DNA from: Geopseudomonas aromaticivorans
Lineage (GTDB): Bacteria; Pseudomonadota; Gammaproteobacteria; Pseudomonadales; Pseudomonadaceae
Direction of reading: 5' to 3'
Assembly: GCF_019097855.1 (NCBI RefSeq)
Contig: NZ_JAHRGL010000001.1
Location: forward strand, 248,001 to 312,000
Length of the DNA stretch: 64,000 nucleotides
The first letter of the stretch is position 1. The number at the start of each line of letters is the position of its first letter. The translations under genes and the position numbers were made by a program. Below are positions 28,029 through 38,022 of the stretch, piece by piece. The notes beneath the pieces are model-generated. The model was not told the origin of the DNA, ran no database searches, and saw only the letters and a program-made list of their open reading frames with translations.

Positions 28029-28036
28029 CTTCGACC

Positions 28037-29155
28037 TCAAGCCAGGGTATCGAGCAGGGCCTGGCCCATCAGCGCGCGACGCCAGCCGCGCAGGGAGTCC
28101 GGCAGGGTGTAGGGGCCGGCGGGATAGCCGGTTTTCAGCAAGGCCTCGAGCACCTTCTTGCGCAGCATCAACTCGGGCACGATCTGCAGGCGCTCGCCCT
28201 CGCGCTGGCCGACCGCCCGCAGCTTCTTCAACAGTGCCGAGGCTTCCAGCGGCAGCGGCTCGGGCAGCTGCGCCGGCCATTGCTCGGCCGGCAGGGCCGC
28301 CGCCTCGGCAATCAGGCGCAGCAGGGTTTCGCCATCCTGACGCACGGTCCGCGGGTGCATGTCCTCGATGCGCGCCAACGCCACCGCATCACGTGGCTGG
28401 GTGCGCGCCAGCGGCCACAGCGAACGCTCGCGCAGGATACGGTTGCGCGGCTGGTCGCGCCGGCGCGCCTGTTCCTCGCGCCAGATGCAGAGCGCACGCA
28501 GCACGGCGAGCTGCTGGCCATTCAGGCGCCAGGCCAGCTTGACCTCGCGCCAGGCCTCTTGCAGGTCGTTCACCTCGCGCTGGGCCGCCACCAATTCGGC
28601 GCCGTCGTCCAGCAGCCAGGCACGCTTGTCGGCGCTCAGGCGCGCCTCCAGTTCACGGTAGACCTCACACAGGTGCTCCACGTCCTCGGCGGCATAGCGC
28701 ACCTGCATCTCGCTGAGCGGACGCTGCAACCAATCGGAACGGGTCTCGTCCTTCGGCAGGTCAAGGCCCAGCAGCTCCTTGACCAGTCGCGAGTAGCCCA
28801 TGGAAAAACCGATGTTCAGGTAGCCGGCGGCAATCTGGGTATCGAACAGCGGCTGCGGCAGGCTGCCGGTCAGACGCTTGAACACCTCGAGATCCTCGCT
28901 GCAGGAATGCAGCACCTTGACCACTGCCGGATCCTCCAGCAGGGCAGCAAAGGGTGCCCAATCGCCGATCTGCAGCGGATCGATCAGCCACACCGCCTCG
29001 CCATCGCCCACCTGCAACAGCGCGGCGATCGGATAGAAGGTGTCGACCCGCATGAACTCGGTATCCAGGGCAACGAACGGCCGCGTGCGCCACGCACTGC
29101 AGCAGGCAGCGAGCGTGGCGTCGTCCAGGATCCAGCGGATATCGATAGCGGGCAC
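28037..29155 (-). CDS. rnd: Ribonuclease D
   Basis: A 372-residue DEDD-family 3'-5' exoribonuclease that trims tRNA 3' ends. The exonuclease motifs are visible: [16 protein letters not shown] (Exo I), [15 protein letters not shown] (Exo II) and [15 protein letters not shown] (Exo III Y-x3-D). An HRDC-like domain lies at about 205-285 ([22 protein letters not shown] as two short motifs). Length agrees with Pseudomonas RNase D. It precedes ycgL. Confidence 0.93.
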   Translation of the reverse strand: MPAIDIRWILDDATLAACCSAWRTRPFVALDTEFMRVDTFYPIAALLQVGDGEAVWLIDPLQIGDWAPFAALLEDPAVVKVLHSCSEDLEVFKRLTGSLPQPLFDTQIAAGYLNIGFSMGYSRLVKELLGLDLPKDETRSDWLQRPLSEMQVRYAAEDVEHLCEVYRELEARLSADKRAWLLDDGAELVAAQREVNDLQEAWREVKLAWRLNGQQLAVLRALCIWREEQARRRDQPRNRILRERSLWPLARTQPRDAVALARIEDMHPRTVRQDGETLLRLIAEAAALPAEQWPAQLPEPLPLEASALLKKLRAVGQREGERLQIVPELMLRKKVLEALLKTGYPAGPYTLPDSLRGWRRALMGQALLDTLA

Positions 29156-29299
29156 GGGGCTCTCCTGCGGAAAAAGGGCAGTATACCGCGCAAGCCTGGC
29201 GAACAGCGGCGAATCGGGCCTGCACGGCGTCCCCGGCCGCGGTAATCTTTAGCCGTTTAGCGGCGCCCCCCAAGACCACCCATTTGCCGAGGTTCCCCG

Positions 29300-30154
29300 A
29301 TGTCGCTCGCCCGCCTGATCAGCCCGCAAGACCTGGCCCGCCGTCTGGGGCAGCCCGGTCTGGTGATTCTCGACTGCCGCTTCGCCCTGGAAGACCCGGC
29401 GTATGGCCGGCGCGCCCACGCTGCCGAGCATCTGCCCGGCGCCTGCTTTGCCGATCTGGAGCAAGACCTGTCGGCACCGGTGATAGCCGGCAAGACCGGC
29501 CGCCACCCGCTGCCGGACCCGCAGCAGCTGTGCCGGCGCCTGCGCGACTGGGGAGTTAACCACGACAGCGAAATCGTGCTGTACGACGACGGCCCCGGCG
29601 CCTTTGCCGCCCGCGCCTGGTGGCTGCTGCTGTGGCTGGGCAAGCGCGCAGGTGTCTACCTGCTGGATGGGGGCTTGAGCGCCTGGCAGGCTGCCGGACT
29701 GCCGCTGGAACAACATCAGCCGCAACCCGTACCCGGCGACTTCGCTGGGAGTCCGGACGACGCCCTGGTGCTAGGCAGCGACGAATTGCTGCAGCGTCTG
29801 ACCGACCCCGAGCTGATCCTGCTGGATGCGCGGGGATTACCGCGCTTTCGCGGCGAGGTGGAGCCGATCGACCCGGTGGCCGGGCATATTCCCGGCGCAC
29901 AGTGCGCAGCCTTCATCGACAACCTGGGCAACGACGGCCGCTTCCTGCCCCCCGAAGTCCTGCGTCGGCGCTTTGCTGCACTGCTCGGCATGCGCCCGCC
30001 GGAACAGCTGGTTGCCTACTGCGGCTCGGGGGTGACCGCCTGCCACAACCTGTTCGCCCTGTGCCTGGCGGGCTACCCGCTGGCCAGGTTGTATGCCGGT
30101 TCCTGGAGCGAGTGGATTACCGATCCGGCCCGGCCGGTAGCGCGCGAAAGCTGA
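29300..30154 (+). CDS. Two-domain rhodanese sulfurtransferase (thiosulfate/3-mercaptopyruvate type)
   Basis: A 284-residue tandem rhodanese. The N-terminal domain is inactive (LVILDCRFALEDPAYG, LYDDGPGAFAARAWWLL). The C-terminal domain carries the active Cys241 in AYCGSGVTACHN, preceded by LILLDARGLPRFRGE and HIPGAQCAAF. The loop CGSGVT is the 3-mercaptopyruvate sulfurtransferase type rather than CRKGVT of thiosulfate sulfurtransferase. It lies where fdxA often sits next to rsmZ in other pseudomonads, and is convergent with rsmZ. Confidence 0.9.
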   Translation: MSLARLISPQDLARRLGQPGLVILDCRFALEDPAYGRRAHAAEHLPGACFADLEQDLSAPVIAGKTGRHPLPDPQQLCRRLRDWGVNHDSEIVLYDDGPGAFAARAWWLLLWLGKRAGVYLLDGGLSAWQAAGLPLEQHQPQPVPGDFAGSPDDALVLGSDELLQRLTDPELILLDARGLPRFRGEVEPIDPVAGHIPGAQCAAFIDNLGNDGRFLPPEVLRRRFAALLGMRPPEQLVAYCGSGVTACHNLFALCLAGYPLARLYAGSWSEWITDPARPVARES

Positions 30155-30218
30155 GCGCACGCAATCCTCTTGGGCGGCCAGCGTGGCGGCGGGAACAACG
30201 CCTGCAAAAAACGCAGAC

Positions 30219-30243
30219 AAAAAAAAGGGCGGGTTACCCCGCC
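30219..30243 (-). terminator. Intrinsic terminator of rsmZ
   Basis: A 6-bp GGCGGG/CCCGCC stem with a 4-nt loop is followed on the minus strand by eight T. On the plus strand the hairpin is followed by CTCTTTTTT, so it may also end the sulfurtransferase transcript. Confidence 0.88.
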
Positions 30244-30331
30244 ACTCTTTTTTCCCTAATCACCGTCCTGGTGAACCACTTCCAGTGATGTCCTGACCGG
30301 CATCCGTGCCGGCTGCGTCATTCCCTGTACG
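30219..30331 (-). ncRNA. rsmZ: RsmZ regulatory small RNA (RsmA/CsrA-sequestering)
   Basis: About 113 nt read leftward from about 30331. The transcript would begin GCGUACAGGGAAUGACG and carries six GGA motifs, three of them in hairpin loops: CCGGCA-CGGA-UGCCGG (30297-30312), CACU-GGA-AGUG (30277-30287) and CACC-AGGAC-GGUG (30261-30273). It ends in a GGCGGG/CCCGCC terminator with eight U (30219-30243). The order of hairpins and linker sequence (GUCAGGACAUC) matches Pseudomonas RsmZ, as does its place just downstream of rpoS. RsmZ titrates the translational repressor RsmA, controlling secondary metabolism, biofilm and motility. A -10-like TATCTA lies at 30337-30342, and a perfect GacA box about 180 bp upstream. 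Confidence 0.93.
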
Positions 30332-30492
30332 CAAGGTAGATATTAGCCGTGGCAGGGTTTCGCACAAGTACGCGGCCAGCCGTTTGCCACTCTGGAAAAC
30401 GCCTCGCCAAAAAACTAATCCCTTTAAAAACAATCAGTTATAAAACCATAAAAAATGAAAGGATAAATTCCGGCACGCACTCCAGAGATCAT

Positions 30493-30532
30493 CCTACAAG
30501 ACGTGTAAGCAATAACTTACATGCCTTGTAGG
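30493..30532 (-). promoter_or_regulatory. GacA upstream activating sequence of rsmZ inside a larger dyad
   Basis: TGTAAG-N6-CTTACA at 30504-30521 is a perfect match to the GacA-box consensus that drives rsmY/rsmZ, centred about 181 bp upstream of the likely RNA start. It is flanked at 3 bp on each side by an outer inverted repeat, CCTACAAG (30493-30500) and CTTGTAGG (30525-30532). The AT-rich stretch between the box and the promoter (about 30400-30480) is where IHF- or H-NS-like proteins bind in known rsmZ promoters. Confidence 0.9.
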
Positions 30533-30597
30533 CAATCCGCCGGAACTTTTTCAAAGCTGGCAGCCACGCTCTCCTTGATCCCTACACCCACAAGCAC

Positions 30598-30621
30598 GAA
30601 CCCCGGCCGAGGCCGGGGTTC
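30598..30621 (-). terminator. Hairpin downstream of rpoS
   Basis: GAACCCCGGCC and GGCCGGGGTTC form an 11-bp stem with a 2-base centre, 28 bp after the rpoS stop. There is no clear U-tract, so it may be a weak terminator or a 3' end-protecting hairpin. Confidence 0.6.
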
Positions 30622-30648
30622 GCATGCAGGGCTGGAGCAGGAGGTGCT

Positions 30649-31653
30649 TTATTGAAACAGCGACTCGCTGGACAGGCCGTTGGTTTCCAGAATCTCGCGC
30701 AGGCGCTTGAGCGCTTCGACCTGGATCTGCCGTACCCGCTCACGGGTCAAGCCAATCTCACGACCAACCTCCTCCAGCGTGCTGCTTTCGTGACCACGCA
30801 GGCCGAAGCGACGGATCACCACCTCACGCTGCTTATCGGTCAGCTCCGACAGCCACAGGTCGATGCTCTGCCCCAGATCCTCATCCTGCAGCAGCTCGCA
30901 GGGATCGGTCGGATGATCGTCGGTCAGGGTATCCAGCAAGGTCTTGTCGGAGTCCGGGCCGAGGGCGACGTCCACCGAGGTCACTCGCTCGTTCAGGCCC
31001 AGCATGCGCTTGACCTCGGCCACCGGCTTTTCCAGCAACGTGGCGATTTCATCGGCCGTAGGCTCATGATCGAGCTTCTGCGTCAGCTCCCGGGCGGCAC
31101 GCAGATAGACGTTGAGTTCCTTGACCACATGAATCGGCAGACGGATGGTGCGCGTCTGGTTCATGATCGCCCGCTCGATGGTCTGGCGAATCCACCAGGT
31201 GGCGTAGGTGGAGAAACGGAAACCGCGCTCGGGATCGAACTTCTCCACCGCGCGGATCAGGCCGAGGTTGCCCTCCTCGATCAGGTCGAGCAGGGTCAGA
31301 CCGCGATTGACGTAACGCCGCGCAATCTTCACCACCAAGCGCAAGTTGCTCTCGATCATGCGCTTGCGCCCAGCCGCTTCGCCGCGACGGGCCATGCGCG
31401 CGAAATGCACTTCCTCTTCCGGGCTGAGCAACGGCGAGAAACCGATTTCGTTGAGGTAGAGCTGGGTCGCATCAAGTGCGCGGGTGTAGTCGACAAACTT
31501 GTGCTGCCGCGCACTGCTGGAAGAGGTGGTGCTACCGACGGACTCGATCTCGTCGTCGACAGTCAAAGAGAGCATTTCCTGAGCGACGCCAAGCTCCATC
31601 AGGAGCACTTCATCGTCACGATCGAATTCCGGCGTTGTTTTTGTAGTTGCCAT
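30649..31653 (-). CDS. rpoS: RNA polymerase sigma factor RpoS (sigma-38)
   Basis: A 334-residue stationary-phase sigma factor. Region 1.2 begins [21 protein letters not shown]. Region 2 has [32 protein letters not shown] and [20 protein letters not shown] for -10 recognition and core binding. Region 3 follows, and region 4 has [19 protein letters not shown] and [20 protein letters not shown]. The N-terminus has the Pseudomonas-type acidic and Ser-rich stretch. It lies downstream of nlpD and directly upstream of rsmZ on the same strand. In pseudomonads the main rpoS promoter lies inside nlpD; I did not map it here. Confidence 0.97.
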   Translation of the reverse strand: MATTKTTPEFDRDDEVLLMELGVAQEMLSLTVDDEIESVGSTTSSSSARQHKFVDYTRALDATQLYLNEIGFSPLLSPEEEVHFARMARRGEAAGRKRMIESNLRLVVKIARRYVNRGLTLLDLIEEGNLGLIRAVEKFDPERGFRFSTYATWWIRQTIERAIMNQTRTIRLPIHVVKELNVYLRAARELTQKLDHEPTADEIATLLEKPVAEVKRMLGLNERVTSVDVALGPDSDKTLLDTLTDDHPTDPCELLQDEDLGQSIDLWLSELTDKQREVVIRRFGLRGHESSTLEEVGREIGLTRERVRQIQVEALKRLREILETNGLSSESLFQ

Positions 31654-31757
31654 TTTTTCTCGGTCCCTTTCTGAGCTCGACGACAGGCTTTTGCAAGCAA
31701 TCTATTGCTTGGTCAAAGCCCGCTTACTCACACTATCAGGACGAAATGACAGCTCAA

Positions 31758-32570
31758 TCAACGACTCGGCAGATATTGCAACGGATCGACGGGTTTACCC
31801 TGACGGCGAATCTCGAAATGCAGTTTCACACGATCGGTACCTGTCGCCCCCATCTCCGCAATCCTATCTCCAGCCTTGACCTGCTGCCCCTCCCGAACCA
31901 ATAACTTGCGATTATGTCCGTAAGCACTGACGTAGGTATCGTTGTGCTTGATGATGACAAGCTCACCATACCCACGAAGTCCACTGCCCGCATATACCAC
32001 GCTTCCTCCGGAAGCTGCGAGAACAGGCTGGCCCAATTCACCGTCGATATCAACGCCTTTATTCAAACTGCTGTTCGAGGAAAACAAACTGATCAACTGG
32101 CCATTCGCCGGCCATATCCAGCCCGCGGAGGAGCGGGCAGCCTGCGCCTCACCGACATTGCCGGCCGAAGCGGCTGATACCGGCGCGACAGTCTGCGGCT
32201 GAGTCGCCACCGGGTTGCCGCCAGCCGCCGGCACCGCTGCTGGCGCCCGCGTGGTCGCCGCCATGGGGAGCACAGGCCCGCTGCCGCCAAAGCGGATCAC
32301 CTGGCCGACGCGGATGGTGTAGGGCGCCGAAATATGGTTGCGCGTGGCCAGCGCCTTCCAGTCCCAGCCATAGCGGAAGGCGATGGAGTACAGGGTGTCG
32401 CCACGGCGCACCCGGTACTGGCCGTGGGTCACCGGCTGACGTGAGGAGCCGACGCCAGGCTGGCTGCCGATACTCTCGCTGGTACCGCTCGATGAGGCGC
32501 AACCGCCCAGCAGGCCCAGCGACAGGCTCAGGCACAGGCCGCCCAGCAGCCGCGGCATCCAATTCGACAT
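31758..32570 (-). CDS. nlpD: NlpD-like lipoprotein (LysM plus degenerate LytM/M23)
   Basis: A 270-residue lipoprotein with lipobox Cys24 (SLGLLGGC). One LysM peptidoglycan-binding domain follows (YRVRRGDTLYSIAFRYGWDW), then a low-complexity Ala/Pro linker and a C-terminal LytM-like domain (WIWPANGQLISLFSS, VHFEIR-type motif KLHFEIRRQGKPVDP). The first zinc-ligand His of active LytM enzymes is replaced in LNKGVDIDGELG, so like E. coli NlpD it should activate an amidase rather than cut wall itself. Start at 32570 places the signal peptide correctly; in-frame Mets at 32621 and 32642 would add a charged leader. It sits between pcm and rpoS. Confidence 0.92.
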   Translation of the reverse strand: MSNWMPRLLGGLCLSLSLGLLGGCASSSGTSESIGSQPGVGSSRQPVTHGQYRVRRGDTLYSIAFRYGWDWKALATRNHISAPYTIRVGQVIRFGGSGPVLPMAATTRAPAAVPAAGGNPVATQPQTVAPVSAASAGNVGEAQAARSSAGWIWPANGQLISLFSSNSSLNKGVDIDGELGQPVLAASGGSVVYAGSGLRGYGELVIIKHNDTYVSAYGHNRKLLVREGQQVKAGDRIAEMGATGTDRVKLHFEIRRQGKPVDPLQYLPSR

Positions 32571-32631
32571 GTGCCCCACCTGGCCCAGCTCCTTATTGCT
32601 CGCGCGGATTGTTTCGTTCATGGCCACAGCT

Positions 32632-32757
32632 TCAGAGGTCATGCGCAGACAGGCGCAGCTGGGGCGAGCGCAGCAGCTCGCCGTAGCTGCCGCTGATGGA
32701 GGTCATGGTGCCGCCGCCGGCGAAGCCCTTGGCAAACGGCAGGAAGGTATTTCGCAT
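32632..32757 (-). CDS. Possible 41-aa small protein upstream of nlpD
   Basis: A 42-codon frame starts ATG at 32757, 29 bp after the pcm stop region in gene order, and ends at 32632. It encodes MRNTFLPFAKGFAGGGTM, then TSISGSYGELLRSPQLRLS. The upstream ribosome site is weak (CGGA at about 9 nt). Its stop region overlaps an in-frame ATG of the nlpD frame (ATGACCTCTGA). I do not recognise it. It could be a real leader peptide coupled to nlpD, or chance. Confidence 0.25.
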   Translation of the reverse strand: MRNTFLPFAKGFAGGGTMTSISGSYGELLRSPQLRLSAHDL

Positions 32758-32786
32758 CGGTTTTTTCCGTAAAACAGCAGTACGAC

Positions 32787-33458
32787 TCAGAATACCGAGC
32801 CACTCAACAGCGGGACAAACCGCACCGGATCCAGCACCTGGCGGGAGAAACGCTCGCCCTCGCGCACGATCAGCATCAGCTGCTGCTCTTCGCCGGTTCC
32901 TACCGGAATCACCAGCCGACCGCCGGGCGCCAGCTGATCCAGCAGAGCCTGCGGAACCTGGGCGGCGGCAGCGGTAACGATGATGCCGTTATACGGGGTC
33001 AATGCCGGCCAGCCTTCCCAGCCGTCACCCCAGCGAAAGACCACATTACGCAGGTTGAGTTCGAGCAGGCGCTCCTTGGCGCGATCCTGCAGCGACTGGA
33101 TGCGTTCGACGGAAAACACCCGCTCGACCAGCTGGGCCAGCACGGCGGTCTGGTAACCGGAGCCGGTGCCGATCTCCATCACCTTGTCCAGCGGGCCACC
33201 AGCCAGCAGCAGCTCGGTCATGCGCGCGACCATGAACGGCTGGGAAATGGTCTGGTTGTGACCGATCGGCAGCGCGGTGTCTTCGTAGGCCCGGTGCGCC
33301 AGCGCCTCGTCGACGAACAGGTGGCGCGGCGTGCGACGGATCACCTCGAGGACCTCGACGTTGCTCAGCCCTTCGTCGTGAAGGCGCTGGATCAGTCGCT
33401 CGCGGGTGCGCTGCGAAGTCATGCCGATGCCGCGGCGCTGCAGATCGTCCCTTATCAC
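32787..33458 (-). CDS. pcm: Protein-L-isoaspartate O-methyltransferase
   Basis: A 223-residue SAM-dependent repair enzyme that methylates isoaspartyl residues in aged proteins. The family motifs are [34 protein letters not shown] (SAM loop), [20 protein letters not shown] and GGRLVIPVG. It overlaps the surE stop by 4 bp (ATGA), so the two are translationally coupled as usual. It lies in the stationary-phase survival cluster with surE, nlpD and rpoS. Confidence 0.95.
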   Translation of the reverse strand: MIRDDLQRRGIGMTSQRTRERLIQRLHDEGLSNVEVLEVIRRTPRHLFVDEALAHRAYEDTALPIGHNQTISQPFMVARMTELLLAGGPLDKVMEIGTGSGYQTAVLAQLVERVFSVERIQSLQDRAKERLLELNLRNVVFRWGDGWEGWPALTPYNGIIVTAAAAQVPQALLDQLAPGGRLVIPVGTGEEQQLMLIVREGERFSRQVLDPVRFVPLLSGSVF

Positions 33459-34201
33459 AGCAGGTTCTCCAGAATGCTCAGACCACGGAAGGCTTCGTGA
33501 AAGGTGCGATCCAGCTGCAGCGGGGTGATCGACACGTAGCCCTGCATCACCGCGTGGAAATCGGTCCCCGGCCCGCCATCCTCGGCATCGCCGGCCACCG
33601 AGATCCAGTAGCCCTCCTTGCCACGCGGGTTGACCGACTTGACCGGTGCCGGCGCGCGGCCACGGTGGCCGAGGCGGGTCAGCTGCACGCCACGGATGCG
33701 CTCCAGCGGCAGGTTGGGAATGTTGACGTTGAGCACCGTGCGCGGCGGTAGGTCGAGCTGGTCATGCAGCGCCACCAGACGGCGAGCGATGTGCGCCGCC
33801 GCCGGCAGATTGTCGGGCTGGCGCGACAGCAGCGAGAAGGCAAATGCCGGCTTGTCGAGGAAGCGCCCCTCCAGGGCGGCCGCCACGGTGCCGGAATACA
33901 GCACGTCGTCCCCCAGGTTGGCCCCCAGGTTGATCCCCGACACCACCATGTCCGGGACGTGTTCGAGCAGGCCGTTGATACCCAGGTGCACGCAGTCGGT
34001 CGGTGTGCCGTTGATGCTGATGAAGCCATTGTCCAGCCGCTGCGGATGCAGGGGGCGGTCGAGTGTCAACGAACTGCTCGCCCCGCTGCGGTCAGCGTCG
34101 GGCGCGATCACCGCGCACTCGGCGTAATCCGCCAGCGCGTTGTGCAGCGCGACTATCCCGGGGGCATACACGCCGTCATCGTTGGCAATCAATATTCGCA
34201 T
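33455..34201 (-). CDS. surE: 5'/3'-nucleotidase SurE
   Basis: A 248-residue metal-dependent nucleotidase. The metal-binding N-terminus [16 protein letters not shown] is intact (Asp8-Asp9). [19 protein letters not shown] and [21 protein letters not shown] complete the active site. It overlaps truD upstream by 13 bp and pcm downstream by 4 bp, so it sits inside a tight operon. Confidence 0.96.
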   Translation of the reverse strand: MRILIANDDGVYAPGIVALHNALADYAECAVIAPDADRSGASSSLTLDRPLHPQRLDNGFISINGTPTDCVHLGINGLLEHVPDMVVSGINLGANLGDDVLYSGTVAAALEGRFLDKPAFAFSLLSRQPDNLPAAAHIARRLVALHDQLDLPPRTVLNVNIPNLPLERIRGVQLTRLGHRGRAPAPVKSVNPRGKEGYWISVAGDAEDGGPGTDFHAVMQGYVSITPLQLDRTFHEAFRGLSILENLL

Positions 34202-35259
34202 GGGGTGTCCACAGATCCTGTTGGCAGCAACCGGACGAGTTCACGCACCAGCACGGTGGCGAAACAGCCGGCCGGCAGGACGAATTCCAGTTGCAGGATG
34301 TCAGTGGCGGGATAATGCCACGTCAGCCCGCCGATGGGGAGGCGCAGGACGCGTCGCGCCTGCTCCAGACCCGCCTCTGCCAGCCAGTTCACCAGCACGG
34401 CATCGTCCGCCTGTATCTGCTGCTCGAGCGCTCGCACGGCGCCACCGGTTTCCAGCTCGCCAGCACCGAACAGCGGCCCGGTGGGATGCAGGTCCAGCGC
34501 CGCCAGGCGCGGATCGCTGCATTCGGCCTCGCCGGCCGGGAAAAAGCTGCGGCTGTCGGTGAACGCCAGCAGGTCGCAGGGCAGGGCACGGTTCCAGCAG
34601 CCGTCGGCCACGCGCCGGGCCAGCACGCGGTTGAACAGGTAGCTGCGCGCCGCCGACAGCACCCGCGAGCGACGATTGCGCTGCTCCGGCAGGGTCTTGC
34701 GCTCCGCCCAGTGCCGCGCCTCGTGCAGGTTGCCGCCGTCGAAACCGAAGCGCTGCAGACCGAAGTAGTTGGGGATGCCGCTGCCGGCGATCTGCTGCAG
34801 GCGCTGCTCCAGCGCCTCGCGCTCGGCCTGCAGCGACGTCAGGCGGATGATGAAGCCGTTGGCCGCGTGGGCACCGCGCTGCAGCTTGCGCGAGTGGCGC
34901 GCGCGCTCGAGGATGCGCAGGTCGTCGCCTTCGGCGGCGGCCAGATCGGGATCGGCCTTGCCCGGCAGGTGCAGACTGAACCACTGACGGGTCAGCGCCT
35001 GGCGATCCTTGAGACCGGCGTAGCTGATCGCCTTGAGCGGCACCCCGGCGGCACGCGCGATGCGCCGCGCCGCATCCTCGGTGTTCAGCCCGCGCTTCTC
35101 CACCCACAGCCACAGGTGCTCGCCGGCACCGGACAGCGGGATGTCCAGCACCTCGTTGACCTGGAAGTCCTCGGCCGTGTGCTTGAGCACGGCCGTGCCG
35201 CACGGCTCGCCCCAGGCGGTGGGGCCGAGCAGGTCGAGTTCGCCGAGTACGCCACTCAT
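34189..35259 (-). CDS. truD: tRNA pseudouridine(13) synthase TruD
   Basis: A 356-residue pseudouridine synthase acting on U13 of tRNA-Glu. The TruD-specific motif [20 protein letters not shown] holds the catalytic Asp (about residue 80). [12 protein letters not shown] and the [10 protein letters not shown] region are typical. Its start overlaps the ispF stop by 4 bp and its stop overlaps surE by 13 bp, the usual ispF-truD-surE arrangement. Confidence 0.96.
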   Translation of the reverse strand: MSGVLGELDLLGPTAWGEPCGTAVLKHTAEDFQVNEVLDIPLSGAGEHLWLWVEKRGLNTEDAARRIARAAGVPLKAISYAGLKDRQALTRQWFSLHLPGKADPDLAAAEGDDLRILERARHSRKLQRGAHAANGFIIRLTSLQAEREALEQRLQQIAGSGIPNYFGLQRFGFDGGNLHEARHWAERKTLPEQRNRRSRVLSAARSYLFNRVLARRVADGCWNRALPCDLLAFTDSRSFFPAGEAECSDPRLAALDLHPTGPLFGAGELETGGAVRALEQQIQADDAVLVNWLAEAGLEQARRVLRLPIGGLTWHYPATDILQLEFVLPAGCFATVLVRELVRLLPTGSVDTPCEY

Positions 35260-35729
35260 CGCGCGAGCAACAGGGCGACCGCATGTACGGCGATACCCTC
35301 CTCGCGGCCGGTGAAGCCAAGCTTCTCGGTGGTGGTGGCCTTGACGTTGACCTGGTCCAGCTCGATGCCGAGGTCGGCGGCGATGGTGGCGCGCATCGCC
35401 TCGATGTGCGGGGCCATCTTCGGCGCCTGGGCGACGATGGTGGCGTCGACGTTGCCGACCCGCCAGCCCTTGGCCTGCACCAGCGCGAGCACATGGCGCA
35501 GCAGCACGCGGCTGTCGGCGCCCTTGAACTGCGGATCGGTATCCGGAAAGTGCCGGCCGATATCGCCCAGCGCCGCCGCGCCGAGCAGCGCGTCGCTGAG
35601 CGCATGCAGCAGCACGTCACCGTCGGAATGGGCGACCAGCCCGAATCTGTGGGGAATGCGCACGCCGCCGAGGGTGATGAACTCGCCCTCGCCGAAGCGG
35701 TGTACGTCGTAGCCGTGGCCGATACGCAT
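35256..35729 (-). CDS. ispF: 2-C-methyl-D-erythritol 2,4-cyclodiphosphate synthase
   Basis: A 157-residue enzyme of the MEP isoprenoid pathway. The metal-binding motif [16 protein letters not shown], then [32 protein letters not shown] and [20 protein letters not shown] are all present. The ATG at 35729 gives the conserved N-terminus; an earlier in-frame ATG at 35780 adds an unrelated leader. It heads the truD-surE-pcm-nlpD-rpoS block. ispD is not next to it in this window. Confidence 0.96.
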   Translation of the reverse strand: MRIGHGYDVHRFGEGEFITLGGVRIPHRFGLVAHSDGDVLLHALSDALLGAAALGDIGRHFPDTDPQFKGADSRVLLRHVLALVQAKGWRVGNVDATIVAQAPKMAPHIEAMRATIAADLGIELDQVNVKATTTEKLGFTGREEGIAVHAVALLLAR

Positions 35730-35796
35730 AAAGAAGAACGCCCTGGAAAAGTCAGGGCGTGATTCTACAGGACTGGCCATCGTCTAGGAGAGCGGC

Positions 35797-36642
35797 TCAG
35801 CCGTGCAGCGCCGCCGCGTGATGGCGCAGGTGGTCGTCGATGAAGCTGGCGATGAAGTAGTAGCTGTGGTCGTAGCCCGGCTGCAGGCGCAGGGTCAGCG
35901 GATGGCCGACGGCGGCGGCCGCGGCACGCAACACCTCGGGCTTGAGCTGGGTGGCGAGGAAGCTGTCGGCATCGCCCTGATCGACCAGGATCGGCAGGCG
36001 CTCGGCAGCCTGCGCCAGCAGCGCGCAGGCATCCCACCGTCGCCAGTCGTCGCGATCGCTGCCGAGATAGCGGGAGAACGCCTTGTCGCCCCACGGGCAG
36101 TTGCTCGGGTTGCCGATCGGCGCGAAGGCCGACAGCGAGCGGTAGCGCCCCGGATTGCGCAGCGCACAGACCAGCGCGCCATGGCCGCCCATCGAGTGGC
36201 CGCTGATGCCGCGGCGGTCGCTGACCGGGAAACTCGCCTCGACCAGCGCCGGCAGCTCGTGCACCACGTAGTCGTGCATGCGGTAGTGCTGCGCCCACGG
36301 CTCCTGGGTGGCGTTGAGGTAGAAGCCGGCGCCGTGGCCGAAGTCCCAGGCGCCGTCCGGATCGCCCGGCACGTCGGCACCGCGCGGACTGGTGTCCGGC
36401 GCCACCAGCACCAGCCCCAGCTCGGCGGCCAGCCGCTGGGCGCCGGCCTTCTGCATGAAGTTCTCGTCGGTGCAGGTCAGGCCGGACAGCCAGTAGAGCA
36501 CTGGCAGCTTCGCCCCTTCCTGCGCCTGTGGCGGCAGATAGACGGCGAACGCCATGTCGCAGTGCAACGTGGCGGAGTGGTGGCGGTAGCGGTGGTGCCA
36601 GCCGCCGAAACTCTTGTTGCTGGAAATGATTTCGAGGGTCAT
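35797..36642 (-). CDS. fghA: S-formylglutathione hydrolase
   Basis: A 281-residue esterase-D family hydrolase that splits S-formylglutathione to formate and glutathione, the second step of glutathione-dependent formaldehyde detoxification. Catalytic Ser lies in [37 protein letters not shown] and the C-terminal Asp and His ([23 protein letters not shown]) complete the pattern. The start [15 protein letters not shown] at 36642 is the family N-terminus. It lies just downstream of adhC with a 54-bp inverted repeat between them. Confidence 0.94.
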   Translation of the reverse strand: MTLEIISSNKSFGGWHHRYRHHSATLHCDMAFAVYLPPQAQEGAKLPVLYWLSGLTCTDENFMQKAGAQRLAAELGLVLVAPDTSPRGADVPGDPDGAWDFGHGAGFYLNATQEPWAQHYRMHDYVVHELPALVEASFPVSDRRGISGHSMGGHGALVCALRNPGRYRSLSAFAPIGNPSNCPWGDKAFSRYLGSDRDDWRRWDACALLAQAAERLPILVDQGDADSFLATQLKPEVLRAAAAAVGHPLTLRLQPGYDHSYYFIASFIDDHLRHHAAALHG

Positions 36643-36651
36643 GAACCACTC

Positions 36652-36705
36652 CGTAGGGTGCGCCGTGCGCACCCATGGGTTTCAGTGCGCACGACGCACC
36701 CTACG
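36652..36705. repeat. 54-bp inverted repeat between adhC and fghA
   Basis: Arms CGTAGGGTGCG(C)CGTGCGCAC and GTGCGCACGACGCACCCTACG pair over about 21 bp with a 12-bp loop. Repeats with this GTAGGGTGCG...CGCACCCTAC pattern are a recurrent intergenic hairpin in several Pseudomonas genomes; only one copy is seen here. It may attenuate fghA transcription or protect mRNA. Confidence 0.75.
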
Positions 36706-36742
36706 AGAGACCCGCGAGGCCAGAGAACCTCGCGGCTCAGCC

Positions 36743-37969
<1,227 letters not shown>

Positions 37970-38022
37970 TTATTGCCGTACAGGGATAATCCCCGCCGCC
38001 AACCGATCAGAAAGGAAAAGCC

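Noticed and set aside
30155-30648. Empty AT-rich gap after the sulfurtransferase gene
   Set aside because: Not empty: it is explained by rsmZ, its promoter and its GacA box. No peptide frame there is convincing; a 60-codon plus-strand frame at 30349-30531 lies across the rsmZ promoter.
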